Source: Acorus gramineus
Taxonomy: Eukaryota > Streptophyta > Magnoliopsida > Acorales > Acoraceae
Direction: 5' to 3'
Assembly: GCA_030737835.1 (NCBI GenBank)
Contig: CM060855.1
Coordinates: forward strand, 15,009,438 to 15,073,437
DNA: 64,000 bases
The notes beneath the pieces were generated by a model. The model saw only the letters and a program-made list of their open reading frames with translations, made no database searches and was not told the DNA's origin. Below, piece after piece: positions 47,380 to 59,107 of the stretch. A program made the position numbers and the translations under genes. Every line of letters begins with the position of its first letter. Position 1 is the stretch's first letter.

Positions 47380-49170
47380 TTTGTGCCAACATTTTAATAA
47401 GCTTTGGTGTATAATGGTTGAAGAAACTCTTCTGAACGATCCATTGTAGTTAGAATATTCTTTTTCATTCTTGTTTCTTTTGGTAAAATAAATAAGAGAA
47501 TGCTAATTGAATGTAGGCTGTACATGTGGTGTCTGAAGAAGTTATGCGCTCTATTGAACTTTAATTGGTGAATGGGTTTTCCATTTCAGTGATTACATTC
47601 TTACAAATGAAAGCATAATCAAGTTTGGTATACCATGTCAAGTATGCAGTGTTCCATTTTACAGTGAATCAGCCATTGGTTGTTATATTTTAATTCTTTT
47701 ACTTGCTGTGAGACATTGAAATATACGTATTACGTTGAATATTAGGATTGTTTTTAAAATTCATAAATTTGAACTTCTTCTATCACTTTGCAAAGAATCC
47801 TGTTATACTTTGGCATCTAGTGTTAAACTCGGTCCAGTCCTTGGAATCTGATTATGAATTTTTCACATATAATCAACTTAATAATAAACTACTATATTGA
47901 TCTTACCTCATCATTGAAGTCAATTAATTGTGTATGAACCAGTAAGTTAAATCTATTTGCACGTTGCAATTATAAACATGAATGCATGAAATTTTTCAGA
48001 GATAGACATTTGGAGTATATTACACTTCTTGGCAATCAAGGATAGATCTGAACATGGAATTAAACGATTTTCTTATCATCATCTTCGTGATGTCCATCTT
48101 TTTTCTGAACAAAGTGAAATTGTACCTGGAGATACCTTTTTACATTTTCTCATACCTGGGTTGAGTTGAGTAGAACGATGAATGATTTCTGTCAACATAT
48201 GCAAGTATTTCTTGATATCAACTGTTAGAGACCCACACAACAGTGACATGTTTCAGATCATAGGGGTTCAAGCAAGGGGCAGAAGACTTTGCAACATGCT
48301 ATGAATATTGTTATGCTGTCAAGGTCACTCCTAATCCTGTGCTTGGTGACCAATGTCATGGCCTGTTTGCATCTTATAGACCTCATGAGATGGTTAGACT
48401 TCCTTCTCTCTTCCAAAGCCAACATTTCGTATATGCCCAGATCCCTAAAGCAATGGTGTCATCATTCTATTGTGACTTTTTTTAAATCTTTTCCACATTC
48501 TCTAGTTTCTCGCATGTTGCAAATAATATAGCTTGTAAGTAGTATGCTTTAGACTTGTGCACAAGTTTTTTCTATATTTATTTCTACCAAAAAAATTGCA
48601 CTTACTTACGAGTCCTTTTTGTTATGCGAATAAATTTGTTGCTCTATCTGTTTGTGTGCATATGTAGGCATGTTTTTACAAGCATTTGTCGGTATGCTTT
48701 TATGACTGGATGTATAAAATGTGGTTACATAAGTTGGACATAAATTTATGAATTACCTGTGGTAGTTGGATCAGTCTTCTCAGAAATCTTCTGATTGTTT
48801 GTTCACCAGTCAGAAATGCATATTGATGAGAGCACATAACACAGAGCTACGAGACTTTCATTTGAGTCTATCTTGCGTATATTTTGATTCAGAGTACCTT
48901 ACAGGAGTCGTTACATTTGATCAATTTCATCAACCAAAGATAATTCTGTATTACATAGCAGGTAACTTATTTTTAGCATAAATCAGAAATATTAGTATTT
49001 GTTTCCTTTCACAAACACTACCCAGGTATAAAAGATTTGTTTAGATATTGTTTTGAACTCAACTTTGTCTTTGAGATAGTACTGATTAATTTGAATTCAT
49101 GAAGCATGCTTTATGATCCATACCTTCCTCTTCTATGATGAAGCATGGCCGAATGTTGTTACCGCACAAT

Positions 49171-49223
49171 GAAATCGTTGTTGGGAGGGATGGACCATAT
49201 TGAATCCCCCACCGTGTGTTGGT
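49171..49223. pseudogene. Fragment of phytocyanin exon 1
   Basis: These 53 bases match 42786-42838 of the early nodulin-like gene at 51 positions, counted by eye (TTGTTGGGAGGGATGGACC, ACCGTGTGTTGGT). It directly follows the NF-YA copy with a 5-base spacer and lies in the plus orientation, antisense to the phytocyanin reading direction. Confidence 0.88.
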
Positions 49224-49503
49224 TCACACGAATATACTTTTATGTAAAATAAATGAATAATGAAATGTTCTTTTGTTGTTTTGTTAAGTAAATGTGACAC
49301 AGAGAAAAAAAGAGAAGTGATTCTTTTTTACTCATAAAGAAAGACATGACAAACATCTCACTACAACAATCTCACACGACAAATATCTTATTAAAACAAC
49401 CTCACATACCTCACAAAATAACTAAAACAAAACTTGAACAACCGGGTAAGAGAAACCTCAATTAAAACAACATCACATAACTTGAACAACTAGATAACAG
49501 AAA

Positions 49504-50172
49504 CCTCAATCATCTTCATACCGCGACATCATTACACAATCTTCCATGACTCCAGAACCACGCAATGTTGCATACTTATCTAATCTTTTAAAATCGTGCA
49601 TAAGATAGAAATTTCTTGTGATACCTTTCCTCCTCATCATCATTACTAACATGTTTATATTGTCATTAGGATCCACCCAGACCCAAGGATCAGTCAATGC
49701 GTCTCATTCCCAATAATCAATGATCCTCACTCTGAACTGGGTATGAGGATCACGTGGGAGTTCTAGAAGCCTTACACTTAGCTCCGTTCTACATGCATAA
49801 GCTCTAATAAAATTTTCGCCTCTCATCTTGACGTTGTATGCAAAAAGGGACTGACGGAATACTGGCACACCTATCATATTTTCTATAATCCTTCCGAGAG
49901 AGGAGACAAAATCAAAAGGATGTACCTCAAACATATGCTCTGGATACCCTTCTGAAGTAACAGTGACGCGAATATTTTCTCCATGTGCAGGTGTCCGATG
50001 GAGCTCAATTGTGGAGTGGTCGATAATTCCGTGATTGAGAAGTGTCCTTCCATCCTCCATCAACAAGGTACCGTGGATTGTTTAAGGAAATTCATTCAAG
50101 CGTAATATCGTCGTGTATAACATAGCTCTGCCCAAGGTAGACCATACCGATCACCTCAACATCAAAGACCAT
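49504..50172 (-). pseudogene. Ubiquitin-like two-domain gene, broken copy A
   Basis: It starts MVFDVEVIGMVYLGQSYV (ATG 50172). A ubiquitin-type segment follows, MEDGRTLLNHGIIDHSTIEL, closely parallel to [20 protein letters not shown] of ubiquitin. A second ubiquitin-like unit follows (VTVTSEGYPEHMFEVHPFDF, then GVPVFRQSLF). Breaks: about 35 bases encoding the first helix are missing after DDITLE compared with copy B, causing a shift and stop near 50092. A single TGA (49706-49704) also interrupts DYWE*DALTDPWVW where copy B has TGG. The rest reads on to MSRYEDD. There is a TATATAA box at about 50257-50264. The function of the intact parent is unknown; no Gly-Gly end is seen. Confidence 0.75.
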
Positions 50173-52242
50173 GTTTAAAAAGAATTTAGAACAAAAAATC
50201 TCTATATGGGAAAAACTAGATGTGCTAGAGTGTTCTTCATCTATGGGGGGAGGGGGGTTTATATAAGGTTGTGTTCCACCATGTTTGGTGATCAACCTGC
50301 ATGAAGCAGGTCATTTGAAGCACATGAAAGAAAGTAATTGAGGTGTGATGTGTATGATAGGCTTATGATTTGCTGTTCCAAGAGGCGTGAGTGATATCTG
50401 TAGTCCGTATGTAGATGCTTAGACATTATTATTATTGTTATTATATTATCATGAGGAGATATTGGTATGGGTGCTGTTTTATTGATTGATGAAGACACAT
50501 TTTTAGACATTGTTTGTGTATATATATATATATACTCTATTACTATGAGGTTAGACTAGTCTATGAGTGTCACGGGGATGCATCCTAAAAAAAATAAATT
50601 CTTATGGATAAGATAATATTTTGTGTGTAATAATGGTCTCCTCTTGATATTTTCCAATTTTAGTTGCATGCCATCATGAGAGGAGTTAATTTTAGCCGAT
50701 AGTATAATCTTAAAAGAAAGTGCAGTCTTTTATGTGTTGATTCATTTTGGCTTATTAGTCCAATTGTGGCTTTCTTTTTATTTCTCTCTTATTGTGGCAT
50801 ATCAGGGGTTTGTTATATTTTTCCTAGGGAAAGTATCATTTATGTCTCTCTTATTGTGTTCTAATTTTAATTTTTTTGTGTTTGGGCAACATCATATCCA
50901 GTAGTGTGTACCAAACATGGAAAAGATAGCACAAGCCACACAAACAAACTTGTTGCGAATATGCATCTTTAAACAGTCTTCAATGCTTGAATATGTACAA
51001 CTCATGGAAATTAATCTTCAAAATAGTACAAGTCATGGGAATTAAAACAAACAAATACAAAGTCATGAACTTAAACTACTCTTGAAAACAGTACCAATTA
51101 TGGAAAAGAAAGCACAAACCACACAAACAAACCTAGTTGTGAATCTGCATCTTTAAACAGTTTTCAATGCTTCAATATGTACAACAGTACAAGTCATGGA
51201 AATTAATCTTGAAAACATTACAGGTCATGGAAATTAAAATAAACAATACAAAGTCATGTCATTTAGAACGTCAAATACTCAAACCGTATTGCCATGTGCA
51301 AGTCACTTAAATTAAAATGCCAAACCTGTTATTTATGTAAGTCTGTCTAATTATCCAAAAAATGTTTGTATCCATCTGCATCCAATTGCTGGATGGAATT
51401 TGAACAGTTGACATCAGTATCCAAAAATTTTAAAAATTATCTCATATCCAAAAAATCATATCCCTGATACATATATGATAATATCAAATAAAAAAAATGT
51501 GTATTTGAAATATTATATATATTATTATTATTTATATTAATATATTTATATTTTTTGTATTAATATGATTTTTTACTTAATGTTTTATATATATACTTAT
51601 AATTTTATATCTTATATTGAGTAATTAATGAATTTTTTTTATATATTTTAGATATAAGATATATGATTTTTTGTTTTCAAATATTAAAACTTCATATATT
51701 TCAATCATATTTATATTTAAATATAAATTAAAGTCCAACTGCCAGAATGCTTTTGTTAATGTTATATAGAATTTAAATAAATGTACAACATTAAAAAAAG
51801 AAAAGGTTAAAAAGAGAGATCATTGATCCGTCTGCGTTTGTCATAGTACGTTTGGATATGTCATTATTTGAAAGCTTTTTTCACACACAACTTTAAATGT
51901 GGGTGGGTGAGAAACCGGAGATGTACATCCATTAATAAAAAGCAAAAGTAAAAAAAAAACCAAAATTCAAATGTCAGGATGCTAAGATGCTTTTGTTAAT
52001 GTTATACAAGATTTAAATAGTTGATCAACCATTAAAAAAAAGTTAAATAACCAAATTCCAACTATCAGAATGCTTTTGTTAATATTATATAGGATTTAAA
52101 TATTTTGTATACAAATATTACGGATTTGAACACAGCACACATGAAATTTTAAAAAATAAAGATCTAGTTTCGTCAATCATAAATAAACGTAAGTAGGGGG
52201 TTCTAAACATGGTGGAACAAAACCTTATAAACCAACCCAACC
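50173..52242. other. Flank of copy A and AT-rich repeats
   Basis: The 5' flank of copy A (50640-50880) is repeated 5' of copy C (53700-53945), showing a segmental duplication. The stretch 51350-51480 has ATCCAAAAA/ATATCC phrases of the ATCCGA-repeat type. The stretch 51800-52190 is an inverted counterpart of 54090-54420. No gene is seen. Confidence 0.55.
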
Positions 52243-52904
52243 ATGGTCTTTGATGTTTATGTGATCCATATGATCTATCTTGGGCAGAGCTATGTTAACT
52301 TATACACAACGATATTACGCTTGTAATAGAGTTGAAGGAAGCTGTTAGGCGTTTAACATGAATAAATTTCTTGAAACATACATTCTAGTTAATTTGTTGA
52401 TGGAGGATAGAAGGACACTTCTCAATCACAAAATTATCGACCACTTCACAATTGAGCTCCAATCGGACGCATGCGTATGGAAAAAATATTCACTCACGGT
52501 TACTTCGGAAGGTTATCCAGTGCATATATTTAAGGTACATGCTTTTGATTTTGTATCCTCTCTTGAAAAAATTATAGATAGAATGATAAATGTGCCATTA
52601 TTCTGTCAGACCCTCTTCGAATGCAAAGTTGAGTTGAGAGATAAATTTTTTTATTAGATGTTATGCATGTAGAATGAAGTTAAGTGTAAGGCTTGTAGAA
52701 CTCCCACATGATTCTTCTTATCTATTTCAAAGTGTGAGGATCATTGATTATTACGAATGGGACACATTGGTTGATCCTTGGGTTTGGGTGGTTCCTAATG
52801 ATAATATAAACATGTTAGAAATGATGAGGAGGAGGAATGGTATCATAGATGGGAATTTTTTTATCTTACTCACAATTTTTAAAAATAAGATGGGTATTTT
52901 TTGA
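52243..52904 (+). pseudogene. Ubiquitin-like two-domain gene, broken copy B
   Basis: ATG 52243 reads MVFDVYVIHMIYLGQSYV. A four-base insertion relative to copy A then shifts the frame near 52292, where DITLVIELKEAVRRL is found in another frame. After a second shift the frame at about 52358 reads LLMEDRRTLLNHKIIDHFTI, SEGYPVHIFKVHAFDFVSSL and RDKFFY, then stops. KLSVRLVELPHDS through YYEWDTLVDPWVWV follows from 52674 in another frame. It keeps TGG where copy A has a stop. It is dead through several indels and is the left arm of an inverted pair with copy C. Confidence 0.75.
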
Positions 52905-53551
52905 AATACAACCTCAAATATTTTTGAAAATTGTGCGTCAAATAGAAATTTTCAGTGATGCCATTCCTACTCATCATCATTTCTTACATGTTAATATTAT
53001 CATTAGGATCCTACCAGACTCAAGCATCAACCAATGCGTCACATTCGAGATAATCAATAATCCTCACTCTGAACCGGGTGCGAGGATCACATGGGAGTTA
53101 TATGAGCCTTACACTTAACTTCATTTCACATGCATAAGATCTAATTAAAACTTTCGTCTCTCATCTCGACGTTATACGGAAAAAATGATTGAAAGAACAC
53201 TGGCACACCTATCATTTTATCTCTAATCCTTCCGAGAGAGGATACAAAATCAAAAGGATATACCTCAAATATATGCACCGGATAGCCTTCCGAAGTAACC
53301 GTGACGTGAATATTTTTTCCATACACGTCCGATTTGAAGCTCAATTGTGAAGTGGTCAGTAATTCTATGACTGAAAAATATTCTTCCATCCTTCATCAAA
53401 AAGTACACCGGGATAATAGAGACTGTTCCAGAAAATTCATTCCTGTTAAAAGCCTTATTTAAACTCTATTACATGTGTAATATCGTCGTGTATATATAAC
53501 ATAGCTCTGCCAAAGGTAGACCATATCGATCACCTCAACATCAAAGACCAT
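52905..53551 (-). pseudogene. Ubiquitin-like two-domain gene, broken copy C
   Basis: ATG 53551 reads MVFDVEVIDMVYLWQSYV, then the frame is lost at a TATATA-type insertion. The first ubiquitin-like unit is split between frames (TTTTTGATGAAGGATGG region). The second reads VTVTSEGYPVHIFEVYPFDF and GVPVFFQSFF. C-terminal sequence is degraded to about 52905. A conserved TATATAAACCCCCC promoter phrase (about 53662-53676) is shared with copy A. It lies tail to tail with copy B. Confidence 0.75.
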
Positions 53552-54220
53552 GTATTAGAAGATAATATGAAAAAATAAAAAAACAGAAAGAATTTAGAAC
53601 AAAAAACTCTACATGGGAAAAACTATGTGGTGGAGTGTTCTGCATCTATGGGAAGAGGGGGGTTTATATAAGGTTTTGTCCCACCATTTGTTTTTTTGCG
53701 TAATAATGGCCTTCTCTTTTATATTTTTCAATTTTAGTTGCATGCCATCATGATAGGATTTAATTTTAGCAGACAGTATTATTATATCTTATTAAAAGAA
53801 AGTCTAGTCTTTTCTGGGTTGATTCATTTTGGCTTATTAGTCCAATTGTGGCTTTCTTTTTATTTCTTTATCTTATTGGGGCATGTCAGGGGTTTGTTAT
53901 ATTTTTCTTAGGGAAGTACCATTTATGTCTGTCTGTGTTTTCTAATTTTGAATTTTCATAATTAATATTTATTGTAATGAACGGGTAAAAATATATTTAT
54001 TTTTTTTAAAAAATCGCATGGGATTCCAAGACCAGGCATATCACTTATCATAATAAAATAAATGTATTAGGTGAATTGATATCTCCAGTGACCCCCTACT
54101 TACTTTTATTTATGATTGATGAGACTGGATCGTTATTTTCAAAAATTTCATTTGTTGTGTTCAAATCAGTAATATCTGTGTACAAAATATTTAATTTTTT
54201 TAGTCTTTCCTTTTATTAAT

Positions 54221-56019
54221 GGTTATACATCCCTAATTTCTCAACCAACTACATTTAAAGTTGACTGTAAAAAATATTCAAATAATAGCCTGTCCAAACG
54301 TACAATGACAAACGACAGACTGATCAATAGTCTCTCTATTTAACTTTTTCTTTTATTTAAAAAATGATTGTAGATCTATTTAAATTTCACATAACATTAA
54401 CAAAAGCATCTTGACAATTGAAATTTTTCTTTTTAATGGTTGTACATCTTCAGTTCTCCACACACCCATATTTAAAGTTGAGTATGAAAAAAAACTTTTT
54501 AAATAATGACATGTTTACATACGCTGGCGAACACAAATGGATCGATCAATGGCCTCTTTTTTTTTTACTTCCAACCCAATTTTCAATAAGTATATTATGA
54601 CGAACACAGACTAACAGAGACTCTAACAACGCTCTATTCAAATTGGAGTTGTCATGTAACGTACTATAGAATCATCATTTTTTTTTCTTCTTTAAAGCTC
54701 GCTTTTCACCCTCTAAAAGAGCTTTTTTTTTTCCATGAAAATAAAATCTCATAAACTCTTTGTGCTTGTATTGCGTGGAATGGATGTATGATAATGGATC
54801 ACATGGGAAATCAGATTCTCTGTACAGAGAAAGATGCTTTTAATAAAGTGGTTGAGGAAGGTTAGGACTGGGCCATTTAAAAGATACGAGAGAGGACGCA
54901 TTCAATATACGGGACAGAATTGTGGAAATTGAAGACCTTCATTAACTCCATCTGCAATAACTCGAAGCATGCTATTCAAATACCACTATCTCATATGAAT
55001 CTGTTTGCAAAATATCAGAAATTATTCAACATTTAAATATATGGAGTGTAAATAAAAATATTAATGTATCTAATCTAAAAAAATATATATATTACACATA
55101 TATTATAAAATTATATATATTTGTATTATATATTGTTCATGTTCATTATCTTGTATGATTTACTCACAATTATGAAAAATTAAAGAACCGATACATGTTT
55201 TTTTGTATGATCTTAAATAAATCCTAAAAAAATTTAATTTTCGTATTATGTCATCTAACTACTCTAACTTCCAAACATGCCACTTATTTGAAATAAATGT
55301 ATTTCATTCCTAATATATTAATATTAGTCTTTTCTTTTATTAATTTCTCAACCAACTACATTTAAAGTTGACTGTAAAAAATATTCAAATAATAGCCTGT
55401 CCAAACGTACAATGACAAACGACAGACTGATCAATAGTCTCTCTATTTAACTTTTTCTTTTTTTTAAAAAATGATTGTAGATCTATTTAAATTTCACATA
55501 ACATTAACAAAAGCATCTTGACAATTGAAATTTTTCTTTTTAATGGTTGTACATCTTCAGTTCTCCACACATAACATTAACGCTCTATTCAAATTGGAGT
55601 TGTCATGTAACGTACTATAGAATCATCATTTTTTTTTTCTTCTTTAAAGCTCGCTTTTCACCCTCTATATGAGCTTTTTTTTTTCCATGAAAATAAAATC
55701 TCATAAACTCTTTGTGCTTGTATTGCGTGGAATGGATGTATGAATAATGGATCACATGGGAAATCAGATTCTCTGTACAGAGAAAGATGCTTTTAATAAA
55801 GTGGTTGAGGAAGGTTAAGACTGGGCCATTTAAAAGATACGAGAGAGGACGCATTCAATATAGGGGACAGAATTGTGGAAATTGAAGAACCTCATTAACT
55901 CCATCTGCAATAACTCGAAGCATGCTATTCAAATACCACTATCTCATATGAATCTGTTTGCAAAATATCAGAAATTATTCAACATTTAAATATGGAGTGT
56001 AAATAAATATATCAATGTA

Positions 56020-56063
<44 letters not shown>

Positions 56064-56232
56064 CACATATATTATAAAATTATATATCTTTGTATTACAT
56101 ATTATTCATGTTCATTATCTTGTATGATTATTCACGATTATTAAAAATTAAAGAACTAATACATGTTTTTTTGTATGATCTTAAATAAATCCTAAAAAAT
56201 TTTAATTTTCGTATTATGTCATCTGACTACTC
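54221..56232. repeat. Direct duplication of about 1 kb
   Basis: The stretch 54221-55240 is repeated at about 55338-56232 with very few changes (TCAACCAACTACATTTAAAG, GAGAAAGATGCTTTTAATAA and GGATCACATGGGAAATCAGA appear in both). The second copy lacks about 125 bases after CTCCACACA. The first part also matches 51800-52090 inverted. An (AT)n run at about 56023-56060 lies in copy 2. No coding sequence is seen. Confidence 0.85.
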
Positions 56233-56234
56233 TA

Positions 56235-56420
56235 AGAGAATATGAGATGATAGATTAAATTTGTCACCGGCCCAAATACATTTTTTTTCATATTTTATCA
56301 TAAATTCTTCTAATATTAATATATTCCTAATATATTAATATTAGAAGAATTTATGATAGAATATGAATATTAATGTATTTGGGCCGGTGACAAATTTAAT
56401 CTATCATCTCATATTCTCTT
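56235..56420. mobile_element. Nearly perfect 186-bp hairpin MITE
   Basis: The sequence folds on itself end to end. AAGAGAATATGAGATGATAG at the left is exactly complementary to the right end, and TTTGTCACCGGCCCAAATAC pairs inside, with a centre near TATTAATATATTC. The unoccupied counterpart in the first duplicate (about 55262) runs from CTACTCTAA into different sequence, so the hairpin is placed at that join. Confidence 0.75.
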
Positions 56421-59107
56421 CTATTAATAACAACTCTTTTCTCTTCCACATCTCACAAGTCACATATTCTATGTCCTCCTACTAACCACACGTACCCGTT
56501 CCCAAAAGATATGATTGTTGAGTCCCATCCTTTAAAACATTCAGATTTTTTTCTGTTAAATTGCCTAATATATAAATGCATGCAAAACATAAATTATGTA
56601 CATCATTTTTGTAATAAAATATATTTGATTAGTTGTTTTTTTTTTTTTTTAACAAGAGGATAGGCATTCATCTTAATTTTATTCTAAAAAAGAGATGCCC
56701 AAAAATATTTTATTTAATTAGTTAAATATATATTTTTAAAAAATAAAAAATGTGCGGGTTGCCGTTGATTTTGGAGATTATATAACACAATATATTTCCA
56801 CTAACGTCCCTAAGAAACCCCAAAAAAAAAAAAAACACTTCATACTTCTGAGCTTCTACATCAATCTCTTTCTTTTTCTTCTTTAAAGCTCCCTATTTCA
56901 CTTCTTTTTATGAGCTTTTCTTTTCAATGAAAAATGATATTGAACCCATTCTCATCTCCATTAATGGATCACATGGGTAATCAGATTACTTGTAGAGAGG
57001 TCGATGCTTTTAATAGAGTGATTGGGGAAGGTTAATTGGGGTTTAACTTTGGCTTATTTTTTAAAGAAAAGAGAAAGGACACGTTCAATGAGAGAGGGGA
57101 AAATTGAAGTTCTCTAACATCATCAATCTTGACTGATAAACCTGACAATTATCTATCTATATATATATCTTAAATATATATGATCTGAATTCATATATAA
57201 AATATCAGAAATTATTTGATATTTTCTTTTTAAATCTTACAAGTTTCATACCAAATACATTCAATAAATAACACTAAGACAATTAATCAATCCATTTTGT
57301 AACCTTATTTACAATCATTATACTACTAACGCATTGTATAAAATCGCATAACACAATATATAACATATTATCTTAACATATATTCTTTATTAAAAAAAAA
57401 AAAAAAATTTATGTATTCAATCTAGATTATTATTTACGTTATTTTATAATAAAAAATTATTAAATGCACTATGATCATAAAATCCTAAAGTGAAGTGTAT
57501 ATACTAACACGTACAATCTTTTTTAAAAAAATTGAGCGTGAAATATTGATTTCAGATGAACTATTTTACTAAGCCAACTTGATTTTAGATCAACCAGATG
57601 AGTACATGTCATGATTTTTAATTCTAGTACATTAACTCATACCAGTGGGATGGGCGCACCTCAGCGTATGCGTATGTATCCTTGCTTTTATTTTCATGCT
57701 TTAGACCATTGTAACTTTGAAATTTCAAGTTATAAATGGACTACTTTCAAGTTCAAAAATAATTATTTACCCTCATTTTCAATGGCAAATGAAATCCACA
57801 ATCACTGTTTGATATTTTTTTAAAAATAATATACATTGTATAATAATTAAGTATATAATTATATAAACAAAAATACATAAATTATAATAAATTGTATGGA
57901 TTTATTTGTAACAAAAAACTTATAATAATGATGTATATATCTCGTTACAATGAATGTAACTGGCTCACAAGGTAAATAGGACTGTAAAACGGGTTGAGCG
58001 TGACAACTCTCCAACCTTTTAACTACTGGATTATTCTTTTCTATTTTACATATATTCCGAAACACACAAATGCATGCAAGGCAACAAGTGCTTTTGTATC
58101 TTTTCTAATCTAGTTACCAGTCCCATTACATATTAATCTAATCTTAGATATATTATAATGAATTATATACATATTTTCTTTGATTTTTCTAATTAATATA
58201 TATTAATCTGATGTGTGTTACTACTTACAAAAGTGTCTCTCATGATAAATTATTATCTACCTAATTTCTCACATCTTTAAAAATTGTATTTTGAGATTGT
58301 AATGAAATCTTAATAACAATTTGTAACTTTCTTAAAAAAAAAAAAAAAAAAAAAATTGTTCATTGTTACATATGCAAACTTGGTCAAGCTGGAAGATGAA
58401 GGGGGGCAACCCCCGAAGGTAGACACAGTTGCAGAAAAAAGCCAATAAGAAAAAATAAACTAACTCTTTTTGGCATGGTATATAAATTGGACCTATTTTC
58501 GGAACTCTAAATTTATGGAGTGTATGGATTGGTGGTCATCCTCATCAAATCACCCAACACTCATCCCATCTGTTCTCCTTTTGATATTATGTATGAATCC
58601 AATCTGAATTGGGTCCTTAATCTTGCTCAACTACCAAAGCATTTCAATGCACAACTTGTATAAAAGATGGCTCCGACCATTAATAAGTCTATCCAGGTTT
58701 TTTGTTTACAAGTTTACAACAAACTGAGACTTGAGGCAGGTACAACAAACGGAGCGCGATTAATGCATATACATGTTGGGACGAGAATTGAAACTTGCAA
58801 CAATCTTCGGTTTGAGCTGAGAACCAATCTGGAGCTTGAGCTGATAGCCTGATACTTGGAAACAAGTTACACGATTTTATTAGGCCAAACAGAACAGTCA
58901 CATGGTTTATAACCGAAGTACATCAAGAATTAGAAGATCACATGTCAACATAGCTTAGGTAATAACATCAGTGCGTGGTTCCCTAGCAAACAAGGTTCAT
59001 TCATTTCTACAATAACAACAATAGGTACCAGAATTACTAAACAGTGATTCTGAGACATCTTGTTATCATTATAGACAAAAACTAAACTACTTAATAAAGA
59101 TTCTTCT
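56421..59107. other. AT-rich intergenic region with a LINE tail
   Basis: At 56637-56700 a T run followed by AGGCATTCATCTTAATTTTA and AGAGATGCCC is the complement of the LINE 3' end seen at 32.8 kb. The region 56840-57110 repeats phrases of the 54-56 kb duplication (TGGATCACATGGG, GATGCTTTTAATA) in diverged form. A 22-base A run lies at about 58335-58356. The last few hundred bases are MBD 3' UTR. No gene is seen. Confidence 0.5.

Larger units (their letters stand above)
46243..49165 (+). pseudogene. Truncated NF-YA pseudogene, inverted copy of 136-2826
   Basis: Long stretches are nearly identical to the minus strand of 136-2826, covering intron 2, exons 3 and 4 and the start of exon 5 of the NF-YA gene. 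It begins inside intron 2 and stops after GAATGTTGTTACCGC in exon 5, so the first exon and the DNA-binding core are absent. Exon 3 (about 48258-48350) has lost bases after ATGCTGTC, shifting the frame. A further deletion joins CTTGGT of exon 3 to GACCAATGTCATGG of exon 4, removing the intron between. Two retro-inserts at 46811-46894 and 47139-47379 came later. It cannot make NF-YA, but a transcript could be antisense-like to the parent because of its opposite orientation. Confidence 0.92.
51300..54420. repeat. Large imperfect inverted repeat centred near 52.9 kb
   Basis: The left arm (about 51800-52890) and the right arm (about 52905-54420) match as reverse complements. Copies B and C face each other, and the outer flanks match too (GAACCCCCTACTTACG-type and CCAAACGTAC..TGACAAACG phrases). 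The right arm carries about 0.5 kb absent from the left. Divergence is moderate with many indels. Confidence 0.7.

Noticed and set aside
58667-58852. Short frame after GTATAAAAG as a small gene
   Set aside because: It has no recognisable protein, is only 61 codons long, and lies in the 3' flank of the MBD gene on the other strand.
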